Shown piece by piece: positions 19,142 through 29,061 of a stretch of 64,000 bases of DNA. How positions within the stretch are numbered: position 1 is the first letter of the stretch; every line of letters begins with the position of its first letter. The stretch comes from Paenibacillus sp. OV219 (GTDB lineage Bacteria > Bacillota > Bacilli > Paenibacillales > Paenibacillaceae): positions 186,001 through 250,000 of the forward strand of contig NZ_FOCJ01000009.1 of assembly GCF_900110075.1 (NCBI RefSeq), read 5' to 3'. Under the pieces are notes generated by a model. The model did no database searches and was not told the origin of the DNA. It saw nothing but the letters and a program-made list of their open reading frames with translations. The position numbers were made by a program, and so were the translations under genes.

Positions 19142-19938
19142 TATTTCACGATGCGCATCGACAGCCACTGTGGTAGCGCCGCTATCGGGTGCGACTTCCA
19201 GTCGCAGTAACTATCTAACTCGGCTTGCGACGGCTGCTTCGCATTGTCGTCCGAATCGTCTACCCAGAACGAGCCGTCTTCTGCGTACATCTCTTCCATT
19301 TTCGCTAGACGAAAGCCGGACGATGCCATTGCATTCACAAAATCCTGTACCCGCCATTTGTACGTTGGAACGTCCCCGAATGGTCCGGTATTGTCGTAAG
19401 GGTTCACGACCGCAAGCGCACCTGCCTCACCAGAGAATGGGCGCATGAACGGATGAACATCGAACATGACCGAGCATCCATCAGCCCTCAAGATTCGATG
19501 AATGTTCCTGTACATAGCGTTCAAATCATGAATCCATACATGAACCCCATTAGAGGTGTATACCAGGTCATAGGTGTCATCTGCCACACTGCCAAGCTGC
19601 ATCGTATCGTTCACGAAAAACTCAATTTCCCACCCATGCTTGCGGGCGATAGCTGCGCTATTCGCGATCTGCTTTTCCGAAATGTCACAGGAGGTGACCT
19701 GAGCGCCGAGCAGATGAAAAGCATACACCGCGTGATTGTCACCGCTCGAGGGAACACAGACTCTTTTGCCCTGTAGGCTAGGAAAGGCTTCCCGAATAAG
19801 CGAGTAGGTTGCGGGATGGAAGGCCGATGCTGGATTGCTGATGATTTTGGAGATGGCCTCGTCTGTCCGATAGCGCAAGTACCAGGTTTCAGCCCATTCG
19901 TTCCAACTGTTTTTTATTGTGTGCTGTGAAGCTTCCAC
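19141..19938 (-). CDS. Class I SAM-dependent methyltransferase
   Basis: 265 residues. Motif I appears as VCVPSSGDNHAVYAFHLLGA (~60-80), followed by the acidic motif II residue in VTSCDISEKQI and a DLVYTSNGVHVWIHD motif IV. This is a Rossmann-fold methyltransferase of the Methyltransf_11/25 type that transfers a methyl group from S-adenosylmethionine; the acceptor is not predictable. The Gly-rich loop has SSGDNH in place of the usual G-x-G-x-G, a known variant. It stands alone between divergent and convergent neighbours with its own terminator. Confidence 0.85.
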   Translation of the reverse strand: MEASQHTIKNSWNEWAETWYLRYRTDEAISKIISNPASAFHPATYSLIREAFPSLQGKRVCVPSSGDNHAVYAFHLLGAQVTSCDISEKQIANSAAIARKHGWEIEFFVNDTMQLGSVADDTYDLVYTSNGVHVWIHDLNAMYRNIHRILRADGCSVMFDVHPFMRPFSGEAGALAVVNPYDNTGPFGDVPTYKWRVQDFVNAMASSGFRLAKMEEMYAEDGSFWVDDSDDNAKQPSQAELDSYCDWKSHPIAALPQWLSMRIVK

Positions 19939-20040
19939 TCGTAAAACCCCCCTTGTTCGGTATGAGTCAACTATGCCACAAGCTGACGCGAAGCGGAAGA
20001 AATATATGGAAGTTTATACCTGCAGGAGCTACAATCAAAC

Positions 20041-20192
20041 TAGCCGCTAAGCACTGGGGCTAGAGAACCTTTTAACAACTATCTCTTACAAAAGGAGTGA
20101 TGATGTTTGCATACGAACGAACATTTCAATAAGCCGGTGAGAGGTCGCGAAGAAGCGTAAGCTTGAACGATAGCGCCAAGCGCCACCTCTCA
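20041..20192 (+). promoter_or_regulatory. Structured leader with a possible 10-codon leader peptide
   Basis: Ahead of the phosphotransferase gene lie a CTAGCC/GGCTAG hairpin (~20040-20062) and a strong AAAGGAG site (20091-20097). Then follows a tiny frame at 20100-20132 (MMFAYERTFQ, stop) and a hairpin with arms TGAGAGGT (20138-20145) and ACCTCTCA (20185-20192). This order is reminiscent of translational or ribosome-sensing attenuators upstream of antibiotic-resistance genes, but it is only suggestive. Confidence 0.3.
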
Positions 20193-20220
20193 TTAGGCAC
20201 TGGGAGGCCAATAGGCGGCA

Positions 20221-21207
20221 ATGATGTTACTTATGAACATGTGGCGTGCGACAGTCGATGACGCGCCAGCGAAACAACTCGTTATGAATTGGAACCACGA
20301 CGCGAATTCGCTCCAGTTCTGGAGGGCGAGCAGCAATTTTGTATATCGTTTTGAAGCTGACGGCGGTAGATCATTCTGGCTTCGTTTCATTCACGAGGCG
20401 GATAATACGATTGCGAATATCGAGGCCGAGCTTCACTATATCGAGTACTTAATAGCGAAGGGATATGCTGCGGCTGCGCCTGTCTTGTCACTGAACGGAC
20501 GTTTCGTTGAAACGATTGAGTCGGAGCAGGGACGCTATTATGGCGTTGTTTTTGAACAAGCTGCGGGGGTCCGTGTACAAGTGAGTGGAGTGACAGAAGA
20601 TCAACTGGGGCGATGGGGCCAATCTCTGGCACAGCTGCATCTGCTCGCGGAAGACTACCAGCCACCACTCGGGACAAAAGTAAGACGCAGCTGGGAGGAT
20701 ATACTCCGCTTTATCTCGGGTGTGCTGGAGCGTCACCCGAACGAGGAGGCAGCCGTCGCCGAGCTCAACCGCGTTGAACAATGGCTTCTGACACTGCCGA
20801 GCGAAGAGGGGCATACGGGACTTATCCATTATGATTTTCAGCTTGATAATGTGTTTGATATGGGGGAGCGCGAGGCATATAGTGTCATCGATTTCGATGA
20901 TGCGATGTATCACTGGTACGCGATGGACATTGCAGCTGCACTTGCTGATCTGGATGATCTAGACGAAGCGGAAGCTGTCCATGCCCGAACGCTGTTCCTG
21001 CAAGGTTACCAGGTACTTAGACCGTTGGATGAGCTCCTAATGAGCGAGCTGCCAAGATTCAGATGTTTTGCCAAGCTCTACTCCTTCGCACGACTCTTGA
21101 GATGCATCGAAGGACTCGAACCGGCGAATGCTCCGGAATGGCTGATTGGACTTCATCAGAAGGTGCTGACTTGGTGCAGTCAGATGCGGGAAGGGTTTGA
21201 GCGTTAA
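20221..21207 (+). CDS. Aminoglycoside-phosphotransferase-family kinase
   Basis: 328 residues with the APH/choline-kinase fold. The catalytic loop IHYDFQLDNV matches Brenner's HxDxxxxN pattern, and the metal-binding VIDFDDAM follows. The N-lobe has a nucleotide-binding strand pair (SNFVYRFEADGGRSFWLRF). It should transfer phosphate from ATP to a small hydroxylated substrate such as an aminoglycoside, macrolide or homoserine-like metabolite. Chromosomal relatives in Paenibacillus and Bacillus often have unknown substrates, so resistance should not be assumed. The start is ambiguous between 20221, 20224 and 20242; a GGGAGG lies at 20202-20207. Confidence 0.82.
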   Translation: MMLLMNMWRATVDDAPAKQLVMNWNHDANSLQFWRASSNFVYRFEADGGRSFWLRFIHEADNTIANIEAELHYIEYLIAKGYAAAAPVLSLNGRFVETIESEQGRYYGVVFEQAAGVRVQVSGVTEDQLGRWGQSLAQLHLLAEDYQPPLGTKVRRSWEDILRFISGVLERHPNEEAAVAELNRVEQWLLTLPSEEGHTGLIHYDFQLDNVFDMGEREAYSVIDFDDAMYHWYAMDIAAALADLDDLDEAEAVHARTLFLQGYQVLRPLDELLMSELPRFRCFAKLYSFARLLRCIEGLEPANAPEWLIGLHQKVLTWCSQMREGFER

Positions 21208-21220
21208 CGATAAGCATAAG

Positions 21221-21254
21221 AAAAACCGCCAAGATTTCTTGGCGGTTTATTTAT
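21221..21254 (+). terminator. Rho-independent terminator
   Basis: AAACCGCCAAGA paired to TCTTGGCGGTTT around a TT loop, followed by ATTTAT. It ends the phosphotransferase transcript, 14 bases after its stop. Confidence 0.92.
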
Positions 21255-21420
21255 CGATGATTTCATGTATATTCTTTGTCAGCACCTTCAGGCGGTCCGA
21301 CTTACATCGTTTCGTTATGAATATCAGTTTCATTCAATCGATAATTATTTATGTAGTATTACCACTTTCAGGATTTATAAACATGAACCATCTACTCGTT
21401 GTACTATCACGTCCGTCCGT

Positions 21421-21810
21421 TCAATAGTAACTCATTATCAGTCGGTAAACCTCTTTAGCCGATTTCATGGATAAGGAGTAAGTGGTGCTTGTTTCATTTA
21501 TCTTCTCGATGGTTCCAGCGTCTTCTCGTATCCATAGAAAATACGTGTCATTGCCCAATTCAACCTTATACTCGGGGTCTGCCATGTCGGCAATACCAGG
21601 GTTCTTGCTTGCACCCTTAAAAGCCGTTTCGATAATGGATATCTCAGTTGTATCCGTAATTACTTTCAATGAATCCTGCTTCGTTTCTTGAAAGCTCACC
21701 ATTTTATAGATTGTCATTTGTTTGATTTTCTCATCTGCGCAGCCAATTAATGTGGAGAGTATTAAGATGGCGGCACTGCAAAATACGATCGTTCTTCTCA
21801 TAACCTTCAC
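21421..21810 (-). CDS. Small lipoprotein, YhfM-like
   Basis: 129 residues. The signal peptide (RRTIVFCSAAILILSTLIGC) ends in a lipobox LIGC, so it is predicted to be lipid-anchored outside the membrane. The mature part (~105 residues, KVELGNDTYFLWIREDAGTI) resembles B. subtilis YhfM-type lipoproteins of unknown function by general layout. It is convergent with the kinase gene before it and divergent from the histidine kinase gene after it. The region 21255-21420 between the two stops shows nothing recognisable. Confidence 0.72.
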   Translation of the reverse strand: MKVMRRTIVFCSAAILILSTLIGCADEKIKQMTIYKMVSFQETKQDSLKVITDTTEISIIETAFKGASKNPGIADMADPEYKVELGNDTYFLWIREDAGTIEKINETSTTYSLSMKSAKEVYRLIMSYY

Positions 21811-21997
21811 CCCACAACTTCAGACGCCATGCACGGCATTATTGTTTCACCTGCCCCATAATTCCACTCCGCATCCGTTGTGCAGCACACCCTCACTGGT
21901 AAAAAGAACTATAAGCTTCTCGCACCCGATAAATGGTATACTTGACAGGAAAACGGATGCACGACTAATTATTTAAAGCTGAGGAAGATCGGACACT

Positions 21998-23602
21998 ATG
22001 CGTAATAGGCCCAAAAGGCATCAATCAAATACAGCGCTCAGAATTGCGCTCTCTTATGTCATAATCGGTAGCATTTGGATATTGCTGTCTGATCAGATTA
22101 TGGAGATATTTCATATCTCAGATGTGATTCGGATTCATTCAACCAAAGGGATTTTCTACGTATTCATAACCTCGTTTATTTTATACTTCTGGGTTAAACG
22201 AGCGAAGAAGGATCTTACCGAGAGCGAGGAGCGATATCGCATCCTTGTCGAGCATTCTCCCGAACCGATTGCGGTTTATTGCGGAGGCGCTATTGTGTTT
22301 ATTAATCCAGCGGGGGCCAAAGTATTCGGAGCGGCGGAACCGCAGCAGCTCATAGGAAGACCGATTGTTCAACTAGTGTCATATGACTACTTGCTGCTTA
22401 GCGCTTCACAACCGGGCATGTCTACAGAGCAAGTTTTTCAGCGCATAGATGGTCAAGCAATTGATGTGGAGGTTACTTCTGTACCGATTATGTACCTAGG
22501 CAAGCCGGCGATGCAGCTGCTCTGCCGGGATATTACGGAACGCAAGCGCGCTGAGCGGATGCTGGAGGAGAATGAACAGGCGGTTAAGTCGCTAGTGGTT
22601 CATAATCCGGATGCGATCTTCTCGCTTGATCTGGACGCCCGCATGTTGAGTGCGAATCCGGCAATTGTGAGGATTACCGGCTACCATCAAGATGAGCTGC
22701 TTCATAAATCGTTTTGCCTTATCATCTTTGAAGAGGACAAAGCTCGGGCAAAAGAAATATTTAACCAATCGCTGCAAGGGGAGTCCAACAGCATCGAAAT
22801 TATGATTCAGCACAAGGATGGGACGAATGTCGACGTGAACTTGAAGATGGTGCCAATTATTGTGGGCGGCCAATTCGTAGGCGTATACGGCATTGTCAAA
22901 GACATTACGAAGCTGAAGCGGACGGCAGAGCTGTTGCTGAAATCCGAGAAGCTGTCCGTCGTTGGACAGCTGGCTGCAGGAGTAGCGCATGAAATTCGCA
23001 ATCCTCTGACGTCTTTGAGAGGCTTCGTTCAGCTGTACAGCACGAAGATCAATCAGGCATACTACCAGATCATGTTGTCAGAGCTCGACAGGATCAATGA
23101 TATTGTCAGCGAGTTTCTGGTCATTGCCAAGCCGCAAGCGGTTGTTTTTGAAATGAATGATATTCGCAAAATGATGGATGACGTCATCTCGATCCTCGAA
23201 ACGGAAGCTACGCTGCGGGATGTGCAGATTCACGCCGAGCTTGCGTCGAATATTCCACTCCTCTATTGTCAGCAGAACCAGCTCAAGCAGGTATTCATCA
23301 ATGTGCTCAAAAATGCGATAGAAGCGATGGCAACCGGCGGCGAAATTATCATTCAGATGGAAGCGCGCGAGCAGCAGGTTGCGATCAGAATTAAAGATAA
23401 CGGCTGCGGTATTGCCGAGGAACGATTGACATCGGTTGGCGAGCCCTTCTACACGACGAAGGAGAAAGGAACCGGGCTTGGCTTAATGGTCTGCCATCAG
23501 ATTATGGAAGCCCACGAGGGTTGCCTTCGGATTGAGAGCCGGGTGGGCCTAGGCACAACGGTTGAACTTATTCTACCGCTTAACAATAGTGCGGCCGCAT
23601 AA
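21998..23602 (+). CDS. PAS-domain sensor histidine kinase, sporulation-kinase type
   Basis: 534 residues: two membrane segments (~14-31 and ~50-66) joined by a short loop, two PAS domains (~75-180 and ~190-305), a HisKA domain with phospho-accepting H331 (AAGVAHEIRNPLTSLRGF), and a HATPase_c domain with N box (VFINVLKNAIEAM), G1 (DNGCGIAEE) and G2 (GTGLGLMVC). The hybrid of PAS sensors and this H-box is typical of KinA-E family kinases that feed the Spo0A phosphorelay. No response regulator is adjacent, which is normal for that group. The input signal is unknown. Confidence 0.88.
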   Translation: MRNRPKRHQSNTALRIALSYVIIGSIWILLSDQIMEIFHISDVIRIHSTKGIFYVFITSFILYFWVKRAKKDLTESEERYRILVEHSPEPIAVYCGGAIVFINPAGAKVFGAAEPQQLIGRPIVQLVSYDYLLLSASQPGMSTEQVFQRIDGQAIDVEVTSVPIMYLGKPAMQLLCRDITERKRAERMLEENEQAVKSLVVHNPDAIFSLDLDARMLSANPAIVRITGYHQDELLHKSFCLIIFEEDKARAKEIFNQSLQGESNSIEIMIQHKDGTNVDVNLKMVPIIVGGQFVGVYGIVKDITKLKRTAELLLKSEKLSVVGQLAAGVAHEIRNPLTSLRGFVQLYSTKINQAYYQIMLSELDRINDIVSEFLVIAKPQAVVFEMNDIRKMMDDVISILETEATLRDVQIHAELASNIPLLYCQQNQLKQVFINVLKNAIEAMATGGEIIIQMEAREQQVAIRIKDNGCGIAEERLTSVGEPFYTTKEKGTGLGLMVCHQIMEAHEGCLRIESRVGLGTTVELILPLNNSAAA

Positions 23603-23616
23603 TGGTACGATAAAAC

Positions 23617-23650
23617 AGGCTCCCGGACATCATATGCCGGGGGCCTTATT
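23617..23650 (+). terminator. Rho-independent terminator
   Basis: AGGCTCCCGG paired with CCGGGGGCCTT around a 10-base loop, then TATTTGCTT. It closes the histidine kinase transcript. Confidence 0.8.
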
Positions 23651-23725
23651 TGCTTGCCTGGCAACATGTCGCACACGGAAAAAGCATACAGATAACATAC
23701 TAGGATAGCTTCGGAGGCGATCAGT

Positions 23726-26700
23726 ATGAGCGATGAGATCAGTCGGTACGTGCCTGTTCATCACATTCGTTTTGTCACTGCTTCCGCTTTATTTGACGGT
23801 CATGATGCTTCCATTACGATAATGAGACGGATATTGCAAGCTAGCGGCGCCGAGGTCATCCATCTGGGCCATAACCGATCTGTGCAGCAAATTGTCCGAA
23901 CAGCCATTCAAGAGGATGTACAAGGAATCGCGGTATCTTCGTATCAAGGCGGTCATGTCGCATTCTTCAAATATATGGTGGATCTGCTTCGTGAATTGGG
24001 GGCAGGACATATCCGCATCTTCGGCGGAGGTGGAGGCGTTATCATTCCATCCGAGATGGAGGAGCTGCGCGAGTATGGTGTCTCGCGGATTTTTTCGCCA
24101 GAGGATGGGCGGAGGCTTGGTCTGCAAGGAATGATCAATGTGATGCTGCAAGCGTGCGATTACAGCACGGTAGCGGATTTCGAGCACAAGCCGGAATCAC
24201 TCGCAGCGAGAAATAACGTCACGACGGCGAAGTTTATGACGCTTGCTGAGCTGAAGGTGGAGTCTCGGACGACGAACGAGGAGAAGGCGCGGCTCGATGC
24301 GTTGTTCGCTGAAGTCGGCAAGCTGGCGGCTTCGACAGGGGTGGCGCCGGTGCTCGGCATCACGGGTACAGGCGGAGCTGGCAAAAGCTCTCTCACCGAC
24401 GAGCTCGTCCACCGCTGCTTGCAGCATTACCCGGTGCGCAGCATCGCCGTTCTGTCGGTAGATCCAACGAAGCAGAAGACCGGCGGCGCGCTGCTCGGCG
24501 ACCGGATTCGAATGAACGCGGTGTATGCGGACCGCGTCTTCATGCGGTCGTTCGCGACACGCGGCTCGCGCTCGGAGCTCTCGAGCGCGCTTGCGGATGC
24601 AATTGCCGCGGCGAAGGTCGCGGGCTATGAGCTCATCATCGTCGAGACGAGCGGCATCGGGCAGGCGGATAATGGGATTACCGCCGTTGCTGATTTCTCC
24701 GTCTATGTCATGACGAGTGAATATGGAGCGCCAAGCCAGCTGGAGAAGATCGAGATGATCGACTATGGCGATCTCTTCGTTATCAATAAATTCGATCGGC
24801 GCGGCTCCGAGGATGCGCTGCGCGATGTGAAGAAGCAGGTGCAGCGCAGCAGCGGGCAGTTCGATCGCGATTGGCATGATATGCCGGTATATGGCACGAA
24901 CGCGAGCCAGTTCAATGACGTCGGCATGAACCGATTCTTCGCTGCACTCATTGCGAGGCTGAATGAGAAATGCGGTTTAGGCTGGACAGCCCCGCAGCCG
25001 GCATTGATTCAAGCCGGGCAGGCGCCTTCGCAGAAGCGCTCGATCATCCCCGATGATCGGAGCGGGTATTTGAGCGAAATTGCCGCTACGGTACGGCAGT
25101 ATCGGCAGATGGCGAATGAGCAGGCGGATGCAGCCTCATCCTGCTATCGCCTTGAAGGCGCGATAGAGGCGGCGCGCCAGCTTGGCGAAGATACGGCGTT
25201 GCCGGCACTCGAGCAGCTCTACGCTTTGTATGCCAGCAAGCTTAGCGCGTATACGCGGAAGCTGCAGAAGGATTGGGCTTCCGTGGCGCAATCTTACATC
25301 GCTGCGACTTATACGACTCATGTTCGCGGTAAGCCGATTGTCACAGAGCTGTATTCGCGATGCCTCTCGGGGATTGATATCCCGCGGATCGCGTTGCCTG
25401 CTTTCCGTGACGATGGGGATCGGATTAGCTGGATGTACAAGGAGAATGTGCCCGGCCAGTTCCCTTACACAGCTGGCGTGTTCCCGTTCAAGCGCAAGGA
25501 GGAGGACCCGAAGCGGCAGTTTGCCGGCGAAGGAACACCTGAGCGGACGAACCGCAGGTTCCATTACTTGTCCAAGGACGACACGGCGAAACGGCTTAGC
25601 ACGGCATTCGATTCCGTGACGCTGTATGGCGAGGACCCGGCTTACAGGCCCGACATTTATGGCAAAATCGGCGAAAGTGGCGTTAGCGTCTGCACGCTTG
25701 ATGATATGCGAAGGCTCTATGCTGGCTTCGATCTGTGCCATCCGTCTACTTCGGTGTCGATGACGATTAACGGCCCGGCGCCGATCATCCTAGCGATGTT
25801 TCTGAATACGGCGATTGAGCAGCAGATTGATGCAGCTGCCGCGAAGCTTGGCAGGACGCTCACCGAAGAGGAGCTTGGTCAAATTCGTCAGACGACACTT
25901 CATAGCGTTCGTGGTACCGTGCAAGCAGATATGCTGAAGGAGGATCAGGGACAGAACACGTGTCTCTTCTCGATGGCGTTCGCGCTGCAGATGATGGGGG
26001 ATATTCAGCACTATTTTATCGATCACAATATCCGCAATTATTACTCCGTCTCGATTTCTGGCTACCATATTGCAGAGGCGGGAGCAAATCCGATTACGCA
26101 GCTAGCTTTTACCCTCGCCAATGGATTTACTTATGTGGAATATTATTTGAGTAGAGGGATGCCGATTAATGAAATTGCGCCGAACCTGTCGTTCTTCTTC
26201 AGCAATGGGCTGGACCCTGAGTATGCGGTCATCGGACGTGTGGCGCGGCGTATCTGGGCGGTCGTGCTGCGGGACAAATACGGCGCTGACGAGCGCGGCC
26301 AGAAGCTGAAGTATCATATCCAAACATCAGGCCGGTCGCTGCACGCGCAGGAGGTGGATTTCAACGATATCCGCACGTCGATGCAAGCGCTGATGGCGAT
26401 TATGGACAATTGCAATTCGCTCCATACGAATTCGTACGACGAAGCGGTAACGACGCCGTCTGAGGACGCTGTCCGCCGAGCAATGGCGATTCAGCTCATC
26501 ATTAATAAGGAGCTTGGGCTGATGCGGTGCGAGAATTTGCTGCAAGGCTCCTTCCTTATTGAGCAGCTGACTGATTTGGTGGAGGAAGCGGTGTTGCTGG
26601 AGTTCGAGCGGCTTCATGTGCGAGGCGGCGTACTTGGTGCGATGGAATCTCAATACCAGCGGGGGCGCATTCAGGATGAATCGATGGTCTACGAGATGAT

Positions 26701-27013
26701 GAAGCATAGCGGCGAGCTGCCGATCATCGGCGTCAATACGTTTCTGAATCCGAATCCGCCGCAGGAAGAAACGATGCAGCTGGAGCTGACGAGAGCGAGT
26801 GTGGAAGAGAAGGAGCAGCAGATTGCGAATTTGCATAAGTTCCAGGAGCAGCATAAACATCAGACGCCAGAGGCATTGAAGCGGCTGCAGCAAACGGCGG
26901 TAAGTGGCGGCAATCTGTTCGCGGAGCTGATGGAGACGGTGAAAGTCGCTAGCCTTGGGCAGATTACGAATGCGCTGTATGAGGTAGGCGGGCAGTACCG
27001 ACGTAATATTTGA
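23726..27013 (+). CDS. icmF: Fused isobutyryl-CoA mutase (B12-dependent)
   Basis: 1095 residues in the IcmF order. Residues 1-150 form the cobalamin-binding domain with DGHDASI (H26 should be the lower axial cobalt ligand) and the SSYQGGH and GGGGVI loops. Residues ~180-420 are the MeaB-type chaperone GTPase with P-loop GTGGAGKS (213-220) and the guanine motif NKFD. Residues ~540-1095 form the acyl-CoA mutase barrel (TLYGEDPAYRPDIYGKIGES-type region, DDMRRLYAGFDL). It interconverts isobutyryl- and n-butyryl-CoA and can accept other acyl-CoAs; the fused G-domain handles cofactor loading. It is monocistronic with its own terminator. Length and domain order match the family, so I am confident. 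Confidence 0.95.
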   Translation: MSDEISRYVPVHHIRFVTASALFDGHDASITIMRRILQASGAEVIHLGHNRSVQQIVRTAIQEDVQGIAVSSYQGGHVAFFKYMVDLLRELGAGHIRIFGGGGGVIIPSEMEELREYGVSRIFSPEDGRRLGLQGMINVMLQACDYSTVADFEHKPESLAARNNVTTAKFMTLAELKVESRTTNEEKARLDALFAEVGKLAASTGVAPVLGITGTGGAGKSSLTDELVHRCLQHYPVRSIAVLSVDPTKQKTGGALLGDRIRMNAVYADRVFMRSFATRGSRSELSSALADAIAAAKVAGYELIIVETSGIGQADNGITAVADFSVYVMTSEYGAPSQLEKIEMIDYGDLFVINKFDRRGSEDALRDVKKQVQRSSGQFDRDWHDMPVYGTNASQFNDVGMNRFFAALIARLNEKCGLGWTAPQPALIQAGQAPSQKRSIIPDDRSGYLSEIAATVRQYRQMANEQADAASSCYRLEGAIEAARQLGEDTALPALEQLYALYASKLSAYTRKLQKDWASVAQSYIAATYTTHVRGKPIVTELYSRCLSGIDIPRIALPAFRDDGDRISWMYKENVPGQFPYTAGVFPFKRKEEDPKRQFAGEGTPERTNRRFHYLSKDDTAKRLSTAFDSVTLYGEDPAYRPDIYGKIGESGVSVCTLDDMRRLYAGFDLCHPSTSVSMTINGPAPIILAMFLNTAIEQQIDAAAAKLGRTLTEEELGQIRQTTLHSVRGTVQADMLKEDQGQNTCLFSMAFALQMMGDIQHYFIDHNIRNYYSVSISGYHIAEAGANPITQLAFTLANGFTYVEYYLSRGMPINEIAPNLSFFFSNGLDPEYAVIGRVARRIWAVVLRDKYGADERGQKLKYHIQTSGRSLHAQEVDFNDIRTSMQALMAIMDNCNSLHTNSYDEAVTTPSEDAVRRAMAIQLIINKELGLMRCENLLQGSFLIEQLTDLVEEAVLLEFERLHVRGGVLGAMESQYQRGRIQDESMVYEMMKHSGELPIIGVNTFLNPNPPQEETMQLELTRASVEEKEQQIANLHKFQEQHKHQTPEALKRLQQTAVSGGNLFAELMETVKVASLGQITNALYEVGGQYRRNI

Positions 27014-27052
27014 TCGCGACGGGACGAGATGCGGAGCGAGTAAGTTACGAAA

Positions 27053-27078
27053 ACCCCCTCCTTAACGGGAGGGGGTAC
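27053..27078 (+). terminator. Rho-independent terminator
   Basis: ACCCCCTCC paired with GGGAGGGGGT around TTAAC, followed by ACTTTG. It serves icmF and, on the other strand, could also end the truncated MFS gene. Confidence 0.85.
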
Positions 27079-27105
27079 TTTGCATAGCTGCCAGCTCCTA
27101 CTCCG

Positions 27106-27240
27106 CTACAGCCGCTGCTCTCGGATAATGGTCGGCATGGCGGTAGATACGACCGTCTCGTCGAGCTCTGAGAAGATGAGCCCGATCATGAGTCCCGCGA
27201 GCACGAGCTTCTTGTTACTCCGTTTTTTATCCATCATCAT
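27106..27240 (-). pseudogene. Truncated MFS drug transporter, N-terminal fragment
   Basis: 44 codons from an ATG with a good GGAGAGGA ribosome site. KKLVLAGLMIGLIFSELDET followed by VVSTAMPTI is the first membrane segment and motif of DHA2/EmrB-type transporters (consensus GLMLG...LDQTIVSTAMPTI). The frame stops at REQRL soon after the first helix, where more than 400 residues should follow. Upstream signals are intact, so this looks like a recent 3' deletion that joined the start of the gene to the icmF terminator side. Confidence 0.72.
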
Positions 27241-27348
27241 CACTGAAATTCCTCTCCAATCTGTCTTGACTTCTCTGACTATAAGCGAGCGAGAGTAGGG
27301 TCGAATCAATCGCGGGACTGATATGTTGACCTGCCACAGACGGAATAT

Positions 27349-27378
27349 AAAAAGCCGACTGCATATTTGCAGCCGGCC
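27349..27378 (-). terminator. Rho-independent terminator of first chemoreceptor
   Basis: On the minus strand, GCCGGCTGC pairs with GCAGTCGGC around AAATAT, followed by TTTTTATA. It lies 15 bases past the chemoreceptor stop. Confidence 0.85.
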
Positions 27379-27392
27379 TTGATCGGATCAAG

Positions 27393-28964
27393 CTAGACTT
27401 TAAAGAAATTAATGTTCCGGTTGAGCTCTTCGGAGAGATGAGCGAGCGTTTGCGAGGAGCTGGCGGTTTCTTCCGCTGCCGCCGCTGATTCTTCGCTTGC
27501 CGCAGCAATTGTCTCGACTGCGCGCATTACTTCTTCCGTCTGAGAAGATTGCTCTTCACTCGCAGCTGCGATCTCCGTCACTTGATCTGCTGTGTCGCTT
27601 ACCATCCGAACGATGTTGTCGAAGGTTTGTCCGGTTTTGGACGTTTGCGTGGTCGCAAGCTCCATCGCCCGCAGGCTTTGATCTGTATTATGCTGCATTC
27701 CTTTAATAATGCCGGCAATTTGCTGCGTCGCTTCACTGCTGCGTTCCGCAAGCTTACGCACTTCATCGGCAACGACCGCGAAGCCGCGTCCTTGCTCACC
27801 AGCTCTAGCTGCCTCAATTGCAGCGTTCAGAGCAAGCAGGTTCGTCTGTTCAGATATATCGTCGATAACCTCAATAATTTGGCCTATCTTTTGTGAGTCG
27901 GTCTCAAGCAGCTTCATCTGGGAAGAGAGGTTCTCCATACTTTGAACGGACGCATGGATCGTCTCGCTGCCGCTGAGTGCACCGCGTTTGGTTTTGTCTG
28001 ACAGGTCGGATACCATGCTTGCTTTCGTTGCTACATCGTTAACGGCGATTGACATTTCACGGACAAGCTCGCTGATGATTTGCGCTGATTCTGCCTGTTC
28101 GGTGCTGCCCTTGGCAATTTCCTCCGTCGTTGCTGATATTTCCTGCGAAGCTCCAGATACGCTCTGGGAAGAATGTAAAGTCTGACTGATCAGCTGACGC
28201 AGATTGTCCATCATATCGTTAAATGCTGTCGCCAGCGTGCCAAGCTCATCCTTGCTTTTCGTAGTTGCTTTCTCGCGCAGGTCGCCTTTTGCAGCCTTTG
28301 TTGCGACTTCAAGAATGGAGCGAATTCCTCTGACCATAGATTCAGAAATCCAGTAAGCGAGGCTGATGCCGATCAATACAGCGATGATGCCGAATACGAT
28401 AATGAGCGTTTTGCCGACTGCGTTCGTATGGGCTGCTTTTTCGACCTCGGCTTTGGCGCCGTCATTGTTGAATTCGATCCAGTTTGCAAAATCCTCCATG
28501 ACTTGCTTGCGGATTGGCGACAGTTCATTCAGAAGCTCGTAGCCTTTCTCCGGTTGATTGTCTTTGCGGGCCTCAATAATAGCAGGCAGCTTATCGGAAT
28601 AAGCTTGCAAATGTTCTTCCAGCGACTTGAAGATCGTTTCTTCCTCCGGAGAAATAATATAGGACTCATAGCTTTGCATATCTTGCTGCGCGGACGCCAT
28701 AGTATCTGTAATCGATTTGGCAATATTGTCGATTTCAGTTGGATTGCTCTCCAAATTAATCTTGTTGGCATTGGTACGCGCTTCTACGAAGTTGTCCTTG
28801 ATTACGCCGATCTTATTAATGCTCGGCAGCCAGTTGCCTTGTACGATGGAACTGGATTTCTGCAAAGATGCCATCTCGACGATGGAGAGGATGCCAATAC
28901 CTGACAGTAGCACCAGTATAGCGATAAAGCTGGACATTAGTTTTGTCCGGATAGAGAGTTTCAT
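27393..28964 (-). CDS. Methyl-accepting chemotaxis protein, copy 1
   Basis: 523 residues: N-terminal membrane segment (~10-30), a four-helix-bundle ligand domain (~32-185), a second membrane segment ([20 protein letters not shown]), a HAMP domain (~210-265), then the long coiled-coil signalling domain with the conserved hairpin tip [20 protein letters not shown]. It senses a small ligand outside the cell and controls CheA/CheW. It is nearly identical in layout to the next gene (same length), so the pair arose by tandem duplication; the ligand domains differ most. Confidence 0.93.
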   Translation of the reverse strand: MKLSIRTKLMSSFIAILVLLSGIGILSIVEMASLQKSSSIVQGNWLPSINKIGVIKDNFVEARTNANKINLESNPTEIDNIAKSITDTMASAQQDMQSYESYIISPEEETIFKSLEEHLQAYSDKLPAIIEARKDNQPEKGYELLNELSPIRKQVMEDFANWIEFNNDGAKAEVEKAAHTNAVGKTLIIVFGIIAVLIGISLAYWISESMVRGIRSILEVATKAAKGDLREKATTKSKDELGTLATAFNDMMDNLRQLISQTLHSSQSVSGASQEISATTEEIAKGSTEQAESAQIISELVREMSIAVNDVATKASMVSDLSDKTKRGALSGSETIHASVQSMENLSSQMKLLETDSQKIGQIIEVIDDISEQTNLLALNAAIEAARAGEQGRGFAVVADEVRKLAERSSEATQQIAGIIKGMQHNTDQSLRAMELATTQTSKTGQTFDNIVRMVSDTADQVTEIAAASEEQSSQTEEVMRAVETIAAASEESAAAAEETASSSQTLAHLSEELNRNINFFKV

Positions 28965-29011
28965 AATTAGCCTCCTGATGAGTTCGATTAGTAGTTGATA
29001 AGCAACTGTAT

Positions 29012-29050
29012 AAAATTAACAGTCGGCCGCATAGGAAAGCAGCCGACTGC
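29012..29050 (-). terminator. Rho-independent terminator of second chemoreceptor
   Basis: On the minus strand, CAGTCGGC pairs with GCCGACTG around a 14-base loop, followed by TTAATTTT. It resembles the terminator at 27349-27378, consistent with duplication of gene and terminator together. Confidence 0.7.
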
Positions 29051-29061
29051 TTGACATGATG

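Noticed and set aside
18716..19210. Plus-strand frame of 164 codons between the repeats and the methyltransferase gene
   Set aside because: It runs through the decayed duplicate and the terminator hairpin and into the antisense of a real gene, with no ribosome site or domain.
20221..21207. Calling the phosphotransferase an antibiotic-resistance gene
   Set aside because: Only the kinase fold and catalytic loop can be seen. Many chromosomal relatives act on other metabolites.
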